Positions 1 through 10,160 are shown, counted from the stretch's first letter. The stretch is DNA of 64,000 bases from CAYYMH01 sp964472785 (GCA_964472785.1 CAYYMH010000003.1:1-64000); one strand, 5' to 3'. A program made the numbers and translations. The notes: generated from the letters alone by a model not told the origin.

Positions 1-60
1 ACAAGTGGGGAATATCGTGACCCTGAAACTGGGGAATATGATGGACTTTGACATCAATAT
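1..60. repeat. Short direct repeat at the window edge, possibly the end of an insertion sequence
   Basis: The segment tggggaatat occurs twice, at about 6-15 and 32-41, within the first 41 bases and in similar context. Closely spaced copies of this kind are seen in the multiple terminal repeats of IS21-like elements, so this could be the last piece of an element lying outside the window. No transposase is visible here, so the assignment is a guess. The rest of the leader up to base 227 is very AT-rich and shows no gene. Confidence 0.25.
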
Positions 61-158
61 AACAAAATATTTCATAATGTCAATAAAAATAGATTGTTTT
101 TCACTTAATATAACATGTATTCATTAAATATTTTAATTAAAAAAACTTCATTTTTTAC

Positions 159-187
159 TTGACTATTAAACAAAAAATATGTACCAT
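159..187 (+). promoter_or_regulatory. Candidate promoter of the TonB-dependent receptor gene
   Basis: TTGACT at 159-164 is followed after 17 bases by TACCAT at 182-187, about 40 bases before the start codon at 228. The match is good at -35 and moderate at -10. The region is so AT-rich that chance matches are likely, so this is only a candidate. Confidence 0.3.
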
Positions 188-227
188 ATTGATAGTTAGG
201 TGACGTTACTAACTAAAGGAGTATGAG

Positions 228-3137
228 TTGAAATTTAGATCCAACTGCTGTTGTTTACTTTTAATCCTCATTTTTTTAGTCGTCTCAAATCCGTTGTTCG
301 CCCAGAATACTGGGAAGATCACCGGCAAGATCGTTGATGCGGAATCTGGCGAGCCGCTCATGGGGGTGAATGTTGTATTGGAAGGCACGCTGTTGGGCGC
401 TGCCACGGATATGGAAGGCTGGTACGTGATTCTCAATGTGCCGCCCGGTAAGTACAACATGAATTTTTTCTACATGGGGTACCAAAAGGTAAAGGTGGAA
501 GCTGTTCAGGTCAACATGGGACGAACCACCAAAATCAATGTTGAGATGAAACCGTCGGTGATGGATTTGGGGGAAGTGGTCACGGTCACGGCAGAGCGTC
601 CCATCGTTGAAATTGATAAAACGTCCAGTTCGGTGCATTACGAAGCTGCCGAAGTTGAGAAGATGCCGGTGGAGAATTTGCGGAACGTGCTTGAGTTATC
701 GCCGGGTATCAATCAGAATCCGGACGGCACCATGAGTGTGCGTGGCGGTGGTGCTTACGAAATCAACTATTCGGTGAATGGTATTAAAAGCATGAATACG
801 AACACCGGAATTCCCGCCTACGGTACCGGCACAAAAGCGGAAAGCAGTTGGAAATACGATATCAATCCGTTGGCAGTCGCTCAGATGGAGGTGATTACCG
901 GCGGATTCAACGCAGAGCACGGTAACGCGCAATCCGGTGTGGTGAAAATTGTGACCAAGCAGGGGGGACCGAAGTTTCACGGTGCGTTCCAAATGGAATA
1001 CCGACCGCCCGGCACGTATCACTGGGGTGATTATCTGTACTCGAAAAATCAGTTCGAGTGGGAGAAATGGGGGAACTATGAAACATGGCTGCGTCAGCCG
1101 CAATTTGTCGATTCCACCGGTGCGGTAAACGAGGAAGCTGCCCGCCGGAATTACAATCTGTGGGTCAAAAATCACACCCCTTCGGACGATAACATTTTAG
1201 GCGTTTACGATTACCGGAAACATGCGTACACCCGCTATCTGTTCAGCTTTGGCGGGCCGCTGGGAAAGGACCCTCAAAAACTGACTTTTTTTCTCACCGG
1301 CGAGATTAAAAACAAACCGACACGTCTTCCCACGCGGGAAAAAATTCAGGAACTGGGAAATTATTCGCTGGTGCTTTCATACAAACCCAATGCCATGCAT
1401 CAGTTCAAATTCACCGGCTTGTTTCAGCAATATTATTCGGGCATGGGTTCGGGATCGGACGATATTCGCTGGTCAGGATTGTGGGGAAGTTACGGTGCGA
1501 AACGAAAATATACGTTGGTTTATGATTCGCCGCGCGAGGAGTCAGTATTTGCGCAGAGTTTAAATTACAAATTAATTTTTTCTCCCAAATCATTTCTGGA
1601 AACAACATTCACTCACCAGTATGAACGGTTGTATGCGTTACAAACACCGACGCCCGGAATTGACAAAGATGTGCAGCTTCATCCCAATCCCGAAGACCGG
1701 CAACTGGAAGACCGTGGTCCGTGGAATGAAAAATACCGGGAATATTACACCTGGTCCAGTCTCTACAATCAGGCATCAGTGACGCATTTTTACGAAGGAA
1801 AAATGAGCCTGACTCACCAGTTTTCCAACACAAATCTGTTCAAAGCAGGAGTCGAAGCGTGGTTAATGGATCAGGATTACAATGCGTCCTCGTCGCTCTG
1901 TGTGTCCGCTTTCATCTGGCGCACCGGATTTGCCACTAATTACAAAGCGAAAACGTGGTACGCGGCTGGTTATATTCAGGACAAATTGGAATTTGCCGGT
2001 ATGGTGGCAAACATTGGCGCTCGGGTTGATGCCTACAATTTTGGCACCGATGTACCGGTTGATAAATATAATGTTTTTTATCAGGCATTGGGAAGTCCCT
2101 CTGTCGGGAATCCCAAATGGGAATCTTCGAAGACCTTTGCCACGGTTTCTCCGAGACTGGGATTTTCGTTTCCCATCGGGCAGACCACTGCTTTTCGCGT
2201 GCAGTACGGGCATTTCCGCTCCATGCCCACGATGAATCAGGCGCTCGATAATCAAACCTACAATGGCTGGGGCAGTTACGGTAATCCGAATCTGGAACCG
2301 AAATTGAGTGTCAATTACGAAGTGGGCGTCCAGCAAAATTTGTGGAACACCCACCAGTTGGACATTGTGACGTATTACAATGATCTGAAAAATCAGATTT
2401 CGACGGTCTATATTAAGAGTTCCACTGGCAGTCAGAATAAGCCGGATGATTTAAAAGGAACTTACATCAGTTACGAAAATAATGGCTACGGTAATTCACG
2501 GGGCATCGAAATTAGTTTCTCCAATCGACCCACCGGACGCTGGAATTACCGGTTCGCGTACACATTGAGTCAAACCAACTATGGCTATCACGGTGTCTAT
2601 CTGGATCGGCAAAAACTTACCGAAGAGTTGGCTCAAAAATACAGTTATTCTGCCAGTGATTTTCTGGCACCGGAAGACCGGACGCACCGCTTCAACGGCG
2701 CGCTGACCTACACGATTCCTGATAAAGAGGGATTGCAGATTTTCGGTGTGCATCCGCTGGAAAATGTATCGGCAAGTTTGATCATCACTGTCCGAAGCGG
2801 ACTGGCTTACTTTTGGTCACCGGAATACCAGTATGATTTCAGGGTGGAATCCAATCGACGCTACCCCATGGAATCACAAACCGATTTGCGGATCGAAAAG
2901 TCGCTGGACATCTGGAATTTGGACGCCACGTTGAGTCTGCGGGTTTTAAATTTGTTTAACAATAAACATTTGACACCGATTTCGTCTGCCGAAGCTTTGG
3001 ATCGCTATGTGTTGAGAAGTGTCACGTACGCTGATCCGGGGAATGATTCGACCCGTGATAAATATCTTTACAATTATTTTCAGGCGTATCGAAATATTCC
3101 GAGGCAGGTGTTTTTGTCGTTTGGAGTTTCGTTTTAA
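228..3137 (+). CDS. TonB-dependent outer-membrane receptor with N-terminal carboxypeptidase-regulatory-like domain
   Basis: This is probably an outer-membrane transporter that takes up a large or scarce ligand using TonB energy; the ligand is unknown. Residues 1-26 are a signal peptide ending in NPLFAQ. Residues about 27-115 form a CarboxypepD_reg-like beta-sandwich (GKITGKIVDAESGEPL). The plug follows at about 125-245 (VENLRNVLELSPGI, then VRGGG). The rest is a beta barrel ending in the aromatic-rich VFLSFGVSF. Its 969 residues are normal for the SusC/CirA-like class, but no SusD partner follows. The start is TTG at 228 with AAAGGAG at 215-221; an ATG at 223 meets a stop after two codons, so TTG is preferred. 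The secreted gene and the PorV/PorQ gene that follow suggest one export/uptake locus. Confidence 0.9.
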   Translation: MKFRSNCCCLLLILIFLVVSNPLFAQNTGKITGKIVDAESGEPLMGVNVVLEGTLLGAATDMEGWYVILNVPPGKYNMNFFYMGYQKVKVEAVQVNMGRTTKINVEMKPSVMDLGEVVTVTAERPIVEIDKTSSSVHYEAAEVEKMPVENLRNVLELSPGINQNPDGTMSVRGGGAYEINYSVNGIKSMNTNTGIPAYGTGTKAESSWKYDINPLAVAQMEVITGGFNAEHGNAQSGVVKIVTKQGGPKFHGAFQMEYRPPGTYHWGDYLYSKNQFEWEKWGNYETWLRQPQFVDSTGAVNEEAARRNYNLWVKNHTPSDDNILGVYDYRKHAYTRYLFSFGGPLGKDPQKLTFFLTGEIKNKPTRLPTREKIQELGNYSLVLSYKPNAMHQFKFTGLFQQYYSGMGSGSDDIRWSGLWGSYGAKRKYTLVYDSPREESVFAQSLNYKLIFSPKSFLETTFTHQYERLYALQTPTPGIDKDVQLHPNPEDRQLEDRGPWNEKYREYYTWSSLYNQASVTHFYEGKMSLTHQFSNTNLFKAGVEAWLMDQDYNASSSLCVSAFIWRTGFATNYKAKTWYAAGYIQDKLEFAGMVANIGARVDAYNFGTDVPVDKYNVFYQALGSPSVGNPKWESSKTFATVSPRLGFSFPIGQTTAFRVQYGHFRSMPTMNQALDNQTYNGWGSYGNPNLEPKLSVNYEVGVQQNLWNTHQLDIVTYYNDLKNQISTVYIKSSTGSQNKPDDLKGTYISYENNGYGNSRGIEISFSNRPTGRWNYRFAYTLSQTNYGYHGVYLDRQKLTEELAQKYSYSASDFLAPEDRTHRFNGALTYTIPDKEGLQIFGVHPLENVSASLIITVRSGLAYFWSPEYQYDFRVESNRRYPMESQTDLRIEKSLDIWNLDATLSLRVLNLFNNKHLTPISSAEALDRYVLRSVTYADPGNDSTRDKYLYNYFQAYRNIPRQVFLSFGVSF

Positions 3138-3220
3138 TTTTTTTGTCAACAAGGCGCGAAGACTCGAAGAAAAGATAAAAAATTAAAGATGCTTTAACTT
3201 GCAATTCAACTAAGATCACA

Positions 3221-5266
3221 ATGTATAAATCAATGGACAATCTTACAAAAAAAATTACTGTTTTGCAGTTGTTACTTTTTATATCCCTGATGTCGATAAC
3301 CTCGAGTGTTTTTGCACAAACTTACACCATCGAATTGAAGCGGGGAAAACTCTGGCACGCATTTTATCTCTCCCAGGAATGTGAGCCCATGGCTGACTGG
3401 CAGCGCAAGACGTATGGTCTGGACTGGCCCGGTTTCGATACCGAGGAAGTGAAACAGAATATCGGGGGCAGCAACAGTTATTTAAAGGCTGGCGGTTTTT
3501 TTATTACGGCGAAAGACGACACCGGTGCTGTCTGGGGCTGGGATAATTTTGCCACCCACGGCACAGAAGTTGGCTTTGAAGGGGATCAATTTCGTTATCT
3601 GGTTTCCAGAGATGAATTTGATCGTCCGATTCACCGGCTGAAGTGGCAAAACGGAGAAAACTATTGGCTGCAAACCGATGCGTTCGAAGCGGAGCAGGTA
3701 ATTGAATCGCAATGGGAGATAAACGGCGCCTGGTTCCAACCGTGGGACAATCAGAATATTCCGGTGGAAGTGAAACGGACAGTCCGGCACTGGTCCGGTT
3801 CGCAGGCGGATGAGAACTATTTTATCATCGAGTACCGGATTCGAAATATCCAGCGACGAAATACGCTGAAAGGGGTTTATCTGCTATTCACTTACGCGCT
3901 ATCCCCCAATCACCGGGGGTGGAATCTGACGTTTCCCAACTATCCCGCGGGCGCGCGTAATACGCACAGCACTTATGACCCGGAAACGAAAACGCTTGTC
4001 GCTTGGGCCGGTGATTTCAGAGCGACTCCCGGAGAAGACGAATCGTTTGATTTCTTTGAACACATTATTTACGATCCGATAAATGACCGCAACACCTTTG
4101 AACCCGAGTTCGTGGTGCCCGGATTTTTGGGAATTAAATTCCTGTATATTTCACCGGATTCGACCGGTATTGAAAATCATATTAACGGTTTTGCCTGGTC
4201 TGCGGCCGCACCCTCCTCGGATCATTCAGGTCCGTTTTTGGGCGTATCCGGTTTGGAAAACAAATATGTTGCCATGGCCGATCCGTTGATGCTCTCAGAG
4301 GCATTTAACAATCCGAACGATGAGCGCATGGGTCAAAATCGTATTTACGCTAATTTTTCTCTGGGTCCGTTTGATATTCCGCGCAGAGATTCGATAACGG
4401 TTATTGTGGCAGAGTTTGTCGGCGGATTAAATTATGAGGACGCGATCCGGGAAGACATGACCATCGAAAAAATCAGGGCAGCCGGAGATTCGGCAGTGGA
4501 TTATTTGACGGACAGAATTGATTTTAATTATCAGCACAATTACACCGTCCCCATGCCGCCGCCGGCACCGGCCTTTACCGTAACACCATACGAAATAGCT
4601 GGTGAAGTGGGAAATGTGATCAAATTCGATACGTCGGTGGAGGATATTCCCGATCCCCATCAGGGAGATACGGACATTGCCGGTTACCGGATTTACCGTT
4701 CCGGAAATCTTCCGTTCGGCCCGTGGGAGAAAATCGCGGACATCGCGGTGGGAGATGACGCGTTCTTTAATTCGGATTCCGAAAAATACATTTACGTGGA
4801 CACGGACGTACCGTTGGGCTACGGTTTTTATTATTCCGTCACCAGTTATGATCAGGGACACGTGTCATGGGCAGTTGATCCGGCATATCAGGTTCCGCCG
4901 CTGGAGTCATCGATTTTTGCCAATCGAACCAAAACGCCATTTTACACAACACTCAATCCGACCGAATCCTCATTAGCGGATGTGACGGTGGTTCCCAATC
5001 CGTTTTACCGCAGTTCGGGATTCCAAATTGCCGGCGACGTGAAGCTTATCCAATTCGTCAATCTGTCGGAACAGTGCACGATTCGTATTTTTACGGTGCG
5101 CGGTGATTTAGTCAAAACCATTCATCACGACAATCCAGCTTCGGGTGTTGAATTTTGGAATCAGATCAGTGATTACGGTCAGTACGTCAAAAGCGGGATG
5201 TATTTTTATCATGTGACTAATCCTCAGGGTGAACAGCAAAAAGGTAAATTTGCAATTATCAATTGA
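3221..5266 (+). CDS. Secreted protein with fibronectin-III-like region and T9SS C-terminal sorting domain
   Basis: The function is unknown. The N-terminus has a signal peptide (hydrophobic VLQLLLFISLMSI, then SSVFAQ). The central 450 residues show no motif I recognise. Residues about 490-580 resemble a fibronectin type III domain (GYRIYRSGNLPFGPWEKI, later YYSVTSYDQG). The last 90 residues have the usual layout of a type IX (Por) sorting domain: VVPNPFYR, a strand ending RIFTVRGDLVKTI, then SGMYFYHV and GKFAIIN. The protein should therefore be exported across the outer membrane and attached or released. The start could be ATG 3221 or the in-frame ATG 3233; neither has a clear ribosome binding site. 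It ends within 10 bases of the next gene and is probably co-transcribed with it. Confidence 0.75.
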   Translation: MYKSMDNLTKKITVLQLLLFISLMSITSSVFAQTYTIELKRGKLWHAFYLSQECEPMADWQRKTYGLDWPGFDTEEVKQNIGGSNSYLKAGGFFITAKDDTGAVWGWDNFATHGTEVGFEGDQFRYLVSRDEFDRPIHRLKWQNGENYWLQTDAFEAEQVIESQWEINGAWFQPWDNQNIPVEVKRTVRHWSGSQADENYFIIEYRIRNIQRRNTLKGVYLLFTYALSPNHRGWNLTFPNYPAGARNTHSTYDPETKTLVAWAGDFRATPGEDESFDFFEHIIYDPINDRNTFEPEFVVPGFLGIKFLYISPDSTGIENHINGFAWSAAAPSSDHSGPFLGVSGLENKYVAMADPLMLSEAFNNPNDERMGQNRIYANFSLGPFDIPRRDSITVIVAEFVGGLNYEDAIREDMTIEKIRAAGDSAVDYLTDRIDFNYQHNYTVPMPPPAPAFTVTPYEIAGEVGNVIKFDTSVEDIPDPHQGDTDIAGYRIYRSGNLPFGPWEKIADIAVGDDAFFNSDSEKYIYVDTDVPLGYGFYYSVTSYDQGHVSWAVDPAYQVPPLESSIFANRTKTPFYTTLNPTESSLADVTVVPNPFYRSSGFQIAGDVKLIQFVNLSEQCTIRIFTVRGDLVKTIHHDNPASGVEFWNQISDYGQYVKSGMYFYHVTNPQGEQQKGKFAIIN

Positions 5267-5274
5267 GCGATCAA

Positions 5275-6228
5275 ATGAAAAAAATTATAATAACAACACT
5301 TTTCATTTTACTCTGTTTTCAATTATCCTTGGGTCAGGATTTTCAAAAAACCGGCACAACCGGATTCGTATTTCTCGAATTACCAGTGACAGCCCGTGCA
5401 GTCGGATTGGGAGAAACCGGCATCACGATGATCGATGCGGGTGCCGAAGGTTTGTATGTCAATCCTGCGCTGATTGCATTGTATGATGGAACAATGTCGT
5501 TGAATGTGTCTTATTCTGAATGGTATGTGGAAACAACGCATCAGGCACTTGGCGTTATTTATAATTTGGGGCTCTTTGGAACAGTTGGCTTGCAAGCAAT
5601 CTATTTTGATTTTGGTGAAATTGAAAAAACGGTGAATCCCACAGCCGAACAAACCGGTTCTTACCTTAACCTCGGGACTTACACTGCCGGTGCTTACGCG
5701 CTTGGTGTAAGCTACGCGCGTTCGCTGACTGATAAATTTTCATTTGGCGCGAGCTTAAAATATATCCGCGAGATGATTGATGAATATTCCGCAGATAATG
5801 TAATCATGGATATTGGCTTCCTGTACCAGACCGGGTTTAAAAGTTTGCGTATCGGCTCCTTCCTGCAAAATTTCGGGTTGGAGGCAAAATATGCCAATGA
5901 AAAATTCAAAATGCCGCAGCAGTTACGGATGGGATTGTCTGCTGAATTATACGGGCAACTGGGTTCGCCCAACCGGGTGACGGTTTTGGCAGAAGCTGTT
6001 CACCCCAACGATACCAACGAACATCTTCATCTCGGGTTGGAAACGGAGTTACTGAATACGATAATCGTGCGATCCGGTTATAAGTTTGGTTATGATTTCG
6101 AAAACCTTTGCCTTGGCGCCGGACTTAAATTTCAATTTCAGGGCAACCAGATTCAAACGGATTTTTCATATATGAATCACGAATACCTGGATACTACGGT
6201 GCGTTATAGTCTGGGGATTAAGTTTTGA
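5275..6228 (+). CDS. PorV/PorQ family outer-membrane protein
   Basis: This is a beta-barrel protein of the PorV/PorQ (FadL-related) family; known members serve type IX secretion as shuttle or attachment proteins. Evidence is a signal peptide (MKKIIITTLFILL... SLGQ), then the family's N-terminal pattern in which ARAVGLGETG is followed by EGLYVNPAL, and alternating strands to a final YSLGIKF. Length is about 318 residues. ATG 5275 is preferred over the upstream in-frame TTG because it puts the Lys-rich start of the signal peptide first. It starts 9 bases after the sorted secreted protein, which fits a dedicated role in that protein's export. A second member is at 23357. Confidence 0.8.
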   Translation: MKKIIITTLFILLCFQLSLGQDFQKTGTTGFVFLELPVTARAVGLGETGITMIDAGAEGLYVNPALIALYDGTMSLNVSYSEWYVETTHQALGVIYNLGLFGTVGLQAIYFDFGEIEKTVNPTAEQTGSYLNLGTYTAGAYALGVSYARSLTDKFSFGASLKYIREMIDEYSADNVIMDIGFLYQTGFKSLRIGSFLQNFGLEAKYANEKFKMPQQLRMGLSAELYGQLGSPNRVTVLAEAVHPNDTNEHLHLGLETELLNTIIVRSGYKFGYDFENLCLGAGLKFQFQGNQIQTDFSYMNHEYLDTTVRYSLGIKF

Positions 6229-6252
6229 TTTCGTTGGGAAGTAAGTATTTGA

Positions 6253-6376
6253 GCCACAGATTGACACGGATGAAACACAGAAAAAAATAAATACAAAAGC
6301 AAAGACATATTCGAAACGTTCTTAAACTGTGACAAAGAAAAAGCGGACTCTGTGAAAAGATATGAATATCCGTGGC
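6253..6376. repeat. Intergenic inverted-repeat element, GCCAC family
   Basis: The left arm starts GCCACAGATTGACACGGAT. The right arm, read on the other strand, is GCCACGGATATTC followed later by TTTTCACAGAGT. The arms are imperfect and face each other across about 60 bases of AT-rich sequence. Four further elements with the same kind of ends occur at 7904-8154, 17558-17632, 37711-37790 and 45215-45362, all between genes. Confidence 0.5.
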
Positions 6377-6415
6377 AAATAATTTCAAACTGATTTTAAA
6401 GTAACGGACGAGTTA

Positions 6416-7237
6416 ATGAAAACCAATACTAAATACAAAGTAATTCTAAAAGTTTTACTGCTGACTTCAGGAATTTTTGTTTTCAAGCTCTTTGCCCAAA
6501 ACCAGCCGTTAAAAGTAAAATTGATCAGCTCTTATCAGTTTCAGAATGAAGCGTACAAGGCGAGCTCGGCAGACGGTTTCGGTATTGGCGGTCAATTGAA
6601 TTATTCGATTTGGAAAGGACTTGATGTCAGCCTGAATTTGTATTACGATTACATGAATTTGCAGCAGGATGATGTGCTCGACGAGTGGGAATGGGATTAC
6701 TGGGAACAGACCTACATCGATTTTCTGCCGGGCACAGAACCGGAGATTGTCAACGAGACGTTGCGTTACACCAGTACGGACAGCATTTATTCTGCGGTTT
6801 TTGAACCCAGTCAGTATTTGAAAGAGCTGCGCTTGTTTGTCGGTTTTGAATATAATTTTCCGCTGACAAAATCAATCCAGATTTACACCGGGGCAAAAGG
6901 AGGATTCAGTCTGTTTTATCGCGAATTAAAAATGCAGGAGCATTGGACAAAACGGTTTAAGCTCGACAGTTTGTCCACTGAAAAATTCGATTACGAATTC
7001 AATTATGATCTGCTGCATTTTGCGCCAACCCGGGAGGGCAAAATATTGTTCATTACGCCCAGTTTGGGAACGAGAATCTATTTGTCTTCCTCGGTTGATC
7101 TTGATCTGGGAGCTAGATACATCTATTATCTCCAACGCGATGAATTATTCGGGATAAAAATATCACAAGCCGCCAAAAGATGGTTTCCCATTAAGTCAAA
7201 AACGCTGTTATCAATCGGATTAACATTTAAATATTAG
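6416..7237 (+). CDS. Predicted outer-membrane beta-barrel protein, unknown function
   Basis: I do not recognise a specific family. The 273-residue protein has an N-terminal hydrophobic export signal (VILKVLLLTSGIFVFKLFAQ), then many short amphipathic strands with alternating aromatic residues (LDVSLNLYYDYMN, LFVGFEYNF, IQIYTGAKGGFSLFY, VDLDLGARYIYYL). It ends in LLSIGLTFKY, a typical C-terminal aromatic strand for insertion into the outer membrane. It is followed after 10 bases by another barrel of the same general type, so the two are probably translated from one mRNA. The function could be structural or in transport; nothing in the sequence decides this. Confidence 0.7.
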   Translation: MKTNTKYKVILKVLLLTSGIFVFKLFAQNQPLKVKLISSYQFQNEAYKASSADGFGIGGQLNYSIWKGLDVSLNLYYDYMNLQQDDVLDEWEWDYWEQTYIDFLPGTEPEIVNETLRYTSTDSIYSAVFEPSQYLKELRLFVGFEYNFPLTKSIQIYTGAKGGFSLFYRELKMQEHWTKRFKLDSLSTEKFDYEFNYDLLHFAPTREGKILFITPSLGTRIYLSSSVDLDLGARYIYYLQRDELFGIKISQAAKRWFPIKSKTLLSIGLTFKY

Positions 7238-7247
7238 TGAGTGGTGC

Positions 7248-7904
7248 ATGGTTAAAAATAAATTGAGCTCGGTCATTTGTTCAATCACTTTCATTTTTAT
7301 TTTTGTAAGTTTAGGGCACAGTCAGGATATCGGGCAGTGGGGCGTGTCCGTGAATGGAATATTTTCGCAGCCCGTCGGAGGTTTGTCAGACTGGTTTAAA
7401 CCCTCGGTGAATTATGGTTTATCGCTGGGGCAGCAATATAATGAAAGCTGGTATCTCGAAGGTGTTCTCGAATACGGATTGTTCGAGGATGAAAATTTAT
7501 CCGGTTATATTGACGGAAAAGTTGATCTGTCGTTGGAGCAGGTGGGGATTTTGTTCAACAGCCGTTACACGCTGGCTCGAATTGGCGTTATGAAACCCTA
7601 TCTTAATTTAGGTGCAGGGATTTACAAATGGAAAGGAATCCGTGGCGAAATCGCAGCCGATTCGACGGTCACTCCGGCGGTCCCGCACATCGATAAAAAA
7701 GAGTTGTCGGAAACAAATTGGGCATTTCGCACCGGTTTGGGCTGTGAATTTGCAGTGACTCAAAAAATCTCGTTCGATTTGACATTATTTTACCGTTTTA
7801 TTGTCGGAGATTTGTATCCGATGATGCAACCAAACCTCGAGCTGGATGCTGTGTCCGGATTTCAGACGTTGAATATTTCCGGTGCGGTTCGTTATTATTT
7901 TTAG
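7248..7904 (+). CDS. Predicted outer-membrane beta-barrel protein (OmpX/OprF-barrel type), unknown function
   Basis: The protein has 218 residues, with a signal peptide (SSVICSITFIFIFVSLGHSQ) and about eight predicted strands (WGVSVNGIF, NYGLSLGQQY, YLEGVLEYGLF, RIGVMKPYLNLGAGIY, RTGLGCEFAV, ISFDLTLFYRF, LNISGAVRYYF). The size and the final RYYF match small eight-strand barrels. It lies 10 bases after the preceding barrel gene. The stop codon lies at the left end of a GCCAC-type intergenic repeat. No enzymatic motif is seen. Confidence 0.7.
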   Translation: MVKNKLSSVICSITFIFIFVSLGHSQDIGQWGVSVNGIFSQPVGGLSDWFKPSVNYGLSLGQQYNESWYLEGVLEYGLFEDENLSGYIDGKVDLSLEQVGILFNSRYTLARIGVMKPYLNLGAGIYKWKGIRGEIAADSTVTPAVPHIDKKELSETNWAFRTGLGCEFAVTQKISFDLTLFYRFIVGDLYPMMQPNLELDAVSGFQTLNISGAVRYYF

Positions 7905-8154
7905 CCACGGAGAAGCAGCGGGCACAAACGAAAAAGATTTATTGTAAATTTTTGTAGTGTAATCCCGCTGTTGCGGGATTGCTGCATGGAGTAGCGCAGT
8001 TGCTTCAATTATAACCACCAGGTTCGCGGAGATCGCAGAGATTTTTTCTAAAAAGTTCATAGACTTTGCTAAAAAACTGGTTATTATATCACTTAATTAA
8101 ATATTTTCGTTGTTATTTTGATTTTTTCTTTACGCCCTCTGCGTCTTTGCGGTG
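7904..8154. repeat. Intergenic inverted-repeat element, GCCAC family, with inner hairpin
   Basis: The left end reads GCCACGGAGAAGCAGCGGGC. The right end, read on the other strand, reads CACCGCAAAGACGCAGAGGGC, an imperfect inverted match. Inside, 7961-7980 forms a perfect 8-bp hairpin (AATCCCGC, loop TGTT, GCGGGATT), and a further partial copy of the arm (CGCGGAGATCGCAGAG) is near 8025-8040. It fills the whole gap between the barrel gene and the next secreted-protein gene. No coding sequence is seen in it. Confidence 0.5.
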
Positions 8155-8183
8155 AATAATTACAAAATAACGGAGGAATTCCA

Positions 8184-10160
8184 ATGAAAAAATATGTGTT
8201 ACTAATCTTATTTGCCTTTATTTTGATCGGATCAGCAAACGCTCAATATTTTTTGAATTGGGCAAATTATGATGTGATGAATCCGGGGAGCGATGTCACT
8301 CGTAGCCTAATTTACAATCGTCACACGGATCATGTTCTGGTGGCAACGCGAAAATACGAACCTCCCGTTGTTGTTATTCTCGATGCGGCAACCGGTGATT
8401 CCATTGGCGTCATGGACACCAATCCGGATATTATCAACGGAGGCACGTATCCGCTCAACATGGTCGGTATTGCGGATGACGGAACAATTTATATGTGCAA
8501 TCTGTCCGCTCCGCAGTATACACCAAATTCAACGCTTAAAATTTACCGCTATCAGAATGAAAATGCTTCACCGGACTTGGTGTTTGATGATGCATTGGAG
8601 GGTGCCCGCTACGGCGACTCATTTGCTGCTGTCGGCTCGGGCGAAAATATTTATCTCTATTGTTCAGGAATGGGAAATCCGAAAATGGCTGTCGTAAAAG
8701 ACGACGGTGGAAGCGCAGCGAGCCTGGAAAAATACATCGATTTGCCCCTGCCCGGAGCAGCGCGTCACGGCATTTCACCTGTTTTTTCCGGTGGGCAAAT
8801 TTGGATCAACGGTGCGGATAACGGTTCGCCACCACCGCAATTGATCAATCATGACGGAACAGTCATCGCGGTTGTGCCGGATTCTCTGGCGTCGCCTGGC
8901 GGTACTTCCTGCATTGACCATTTGATTCTGGGGCAATACAATCTGATCACCGTAGCAAATGCCTGGTCAGTATCTTTCCGGGCTGTGGAATATTTTGTCG
9001 ATGAACTGGGCACAGTGACCTTTGATTATTTTGGTCACAATTCGGATTCACTGCCATTGATTTACAACGGAAATACATTTGTGAATAATATCAACGCCAC
9101 TGCCGCATTGGATTACGATTCAAAACGCCATTCGATAATTTCGTTATTCGGCTACAACAGCGTGGCATCGATGAGTATGGATTCGCTACTCAAAGCCAGC
9201 ACACCACGAGCCGATACGTTAACCATCAGTGTCGACGGAAAAAATGATTTCTTCCCTACGGATCATGTGGGTACGAGCAATGGCAGAGATTTGTACTTCA
9301 CCTGGTCGGAAGGGAAAGTATTCTTTGGGATTACCGGTCATACGCTGATTGATCCCAATGAGAAAAACAGATTGTACGTGGCTTTCGACCTCGATCCGTC
9401 CGAAGCAAACGGCTCGAATACGCCCCCGGAGGATGCCGGAGGCGTTGGTGCGTTACCTTTCAAAGCGGATGTGGTATATATGGTCGAACCGTGGAACGCA
9501 GCGGATTATCTGATCGGCTCGATTTATAAATGGTCGGGTTCGGAGTGGACAGAATTTCTATTTGACGGAAATATGGCAAATCAGGGCGCGTTGGCCTACG
9601 CGGACGAGGGTGAACGACGATTGGCTGAATTGGCTGCCATTAAAAATGCCAACGGCATCGGCAGTGATTTTACCGATATCAGCGTGATGGTTTATGTTGC
9701 TGAAACCGGTGTTTCCGGAGAAGTGCTCTGTGCATTCCCCTCGGGAAATCGGATCGGAAACGGCGTTTCCTTTGGTCAGTATTATTACGCGGACAGTCTC
9801 GGGAGCGGCATGTTTCCCACGGATACCAATTATGTCAAAATCAGGGGGTTTGCGACGAGTGTCAAAGAAAACAGATCACAAAACAGGATTGCTCAGAATT
9901 ACCGACTGTCCCAGAATTATCCCAATCCATTCAATGCATCAACTGTGATCGAGTATTCATTGCCAAAAATGAGTCAGGTAAGAATTGAAATCTATAACAT
10001 TACGGGGCGATTGGTAAAGAAATTAGTGGATTCTACAAAAAGAGCAGGAAATTACCGGATTAAATTTTCTGATGAACGACTCAGCTCCGGCGTGTATTTT
10101 TACAAATTGATTGTTAACAATGAAAAAATAACAACTCGAAAAATGTTGCTTTTGAAATAG
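8184..10160 (+). CDS. Secreted propeller-like protein (DUF4623-like module) with T9SS sorting domain
   Basis: This is an exported protein of unknown function. A signal peptide (LLILFAFILIGSANAQ) leads into a module of about 310 residues with repeats typical of a beta propeller, including VVVILDAATGDSIGVM, DDGTIYMCNLSAP and IYRYQNE. The same module occurs twice in the large protein at 13433, so it is a local family; DUF4623 is my best name for it but needs a profile search. A domain at about 345-540 has a DOMON-like look (GRDLYFTWSEGKVFFGITG). The last 85 residues are a T9SS type A sorting domain (NYPNPFNASTVIEYSLP, SSGVYFYKL, RKMLLLK). A good ribosome binding site (CGGAGGAATTCC) precedes ATG 8184. 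Confidence 0.7.
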   Translation: MKKYVLLILFAFILIGSANAQYFLNWANYDVMNPGSDVTRSLIYNRHTDHVLVATRKYEPPVVVILDAATGDSIGVMDTNPDIINGGTYPLNMVGIADDGTIYMCNLSAPQYTPNSTLKIYRYQNENASPDLVFDDALEGARYGDSFAAVGSGENIYLYCSGMGNPKMAVVKDDGGSAASLEKYIDLPLPGAARHGISPVFSGGQIWINGADNGSPPPQLINHDGTVIAVVPDSLASPGGTSCIDHLILGQYNLITVANAWSVSFRAVEYFVDELGTVTFDYFGHNSDSLPLIYNGNTFVNNINATAALDYDSKRHSIISLFGYNSVASMSMDSLLKASTPRADTLTISVDGKNDFFPTDHVGTSNGRDLYFTWSEGKVFFGITGHTLIDPNEKNRLYVAFDLDPSEANGSNTPPEDAGGVGALPFKADVVYMVEPWNAADYLIGSIYKWSGSEWTEFLFDGNMANQGALAYADEGERRLAELAAIKNANGIGSDFTDISVMVYVAETGVSGEVLCAFPSGNRIGNGVSFGQYYYADSLGSGMFPTDTNYVKIRGFATSVKENRSQNRIAQNYRLSQNYPNPFNASTVIEYSLPKMSQVRIEIYNITGRLVKKLVDSTKRAGNYRIKFSDERLSSGVYFYKLIVNNEKITTRKMLLLK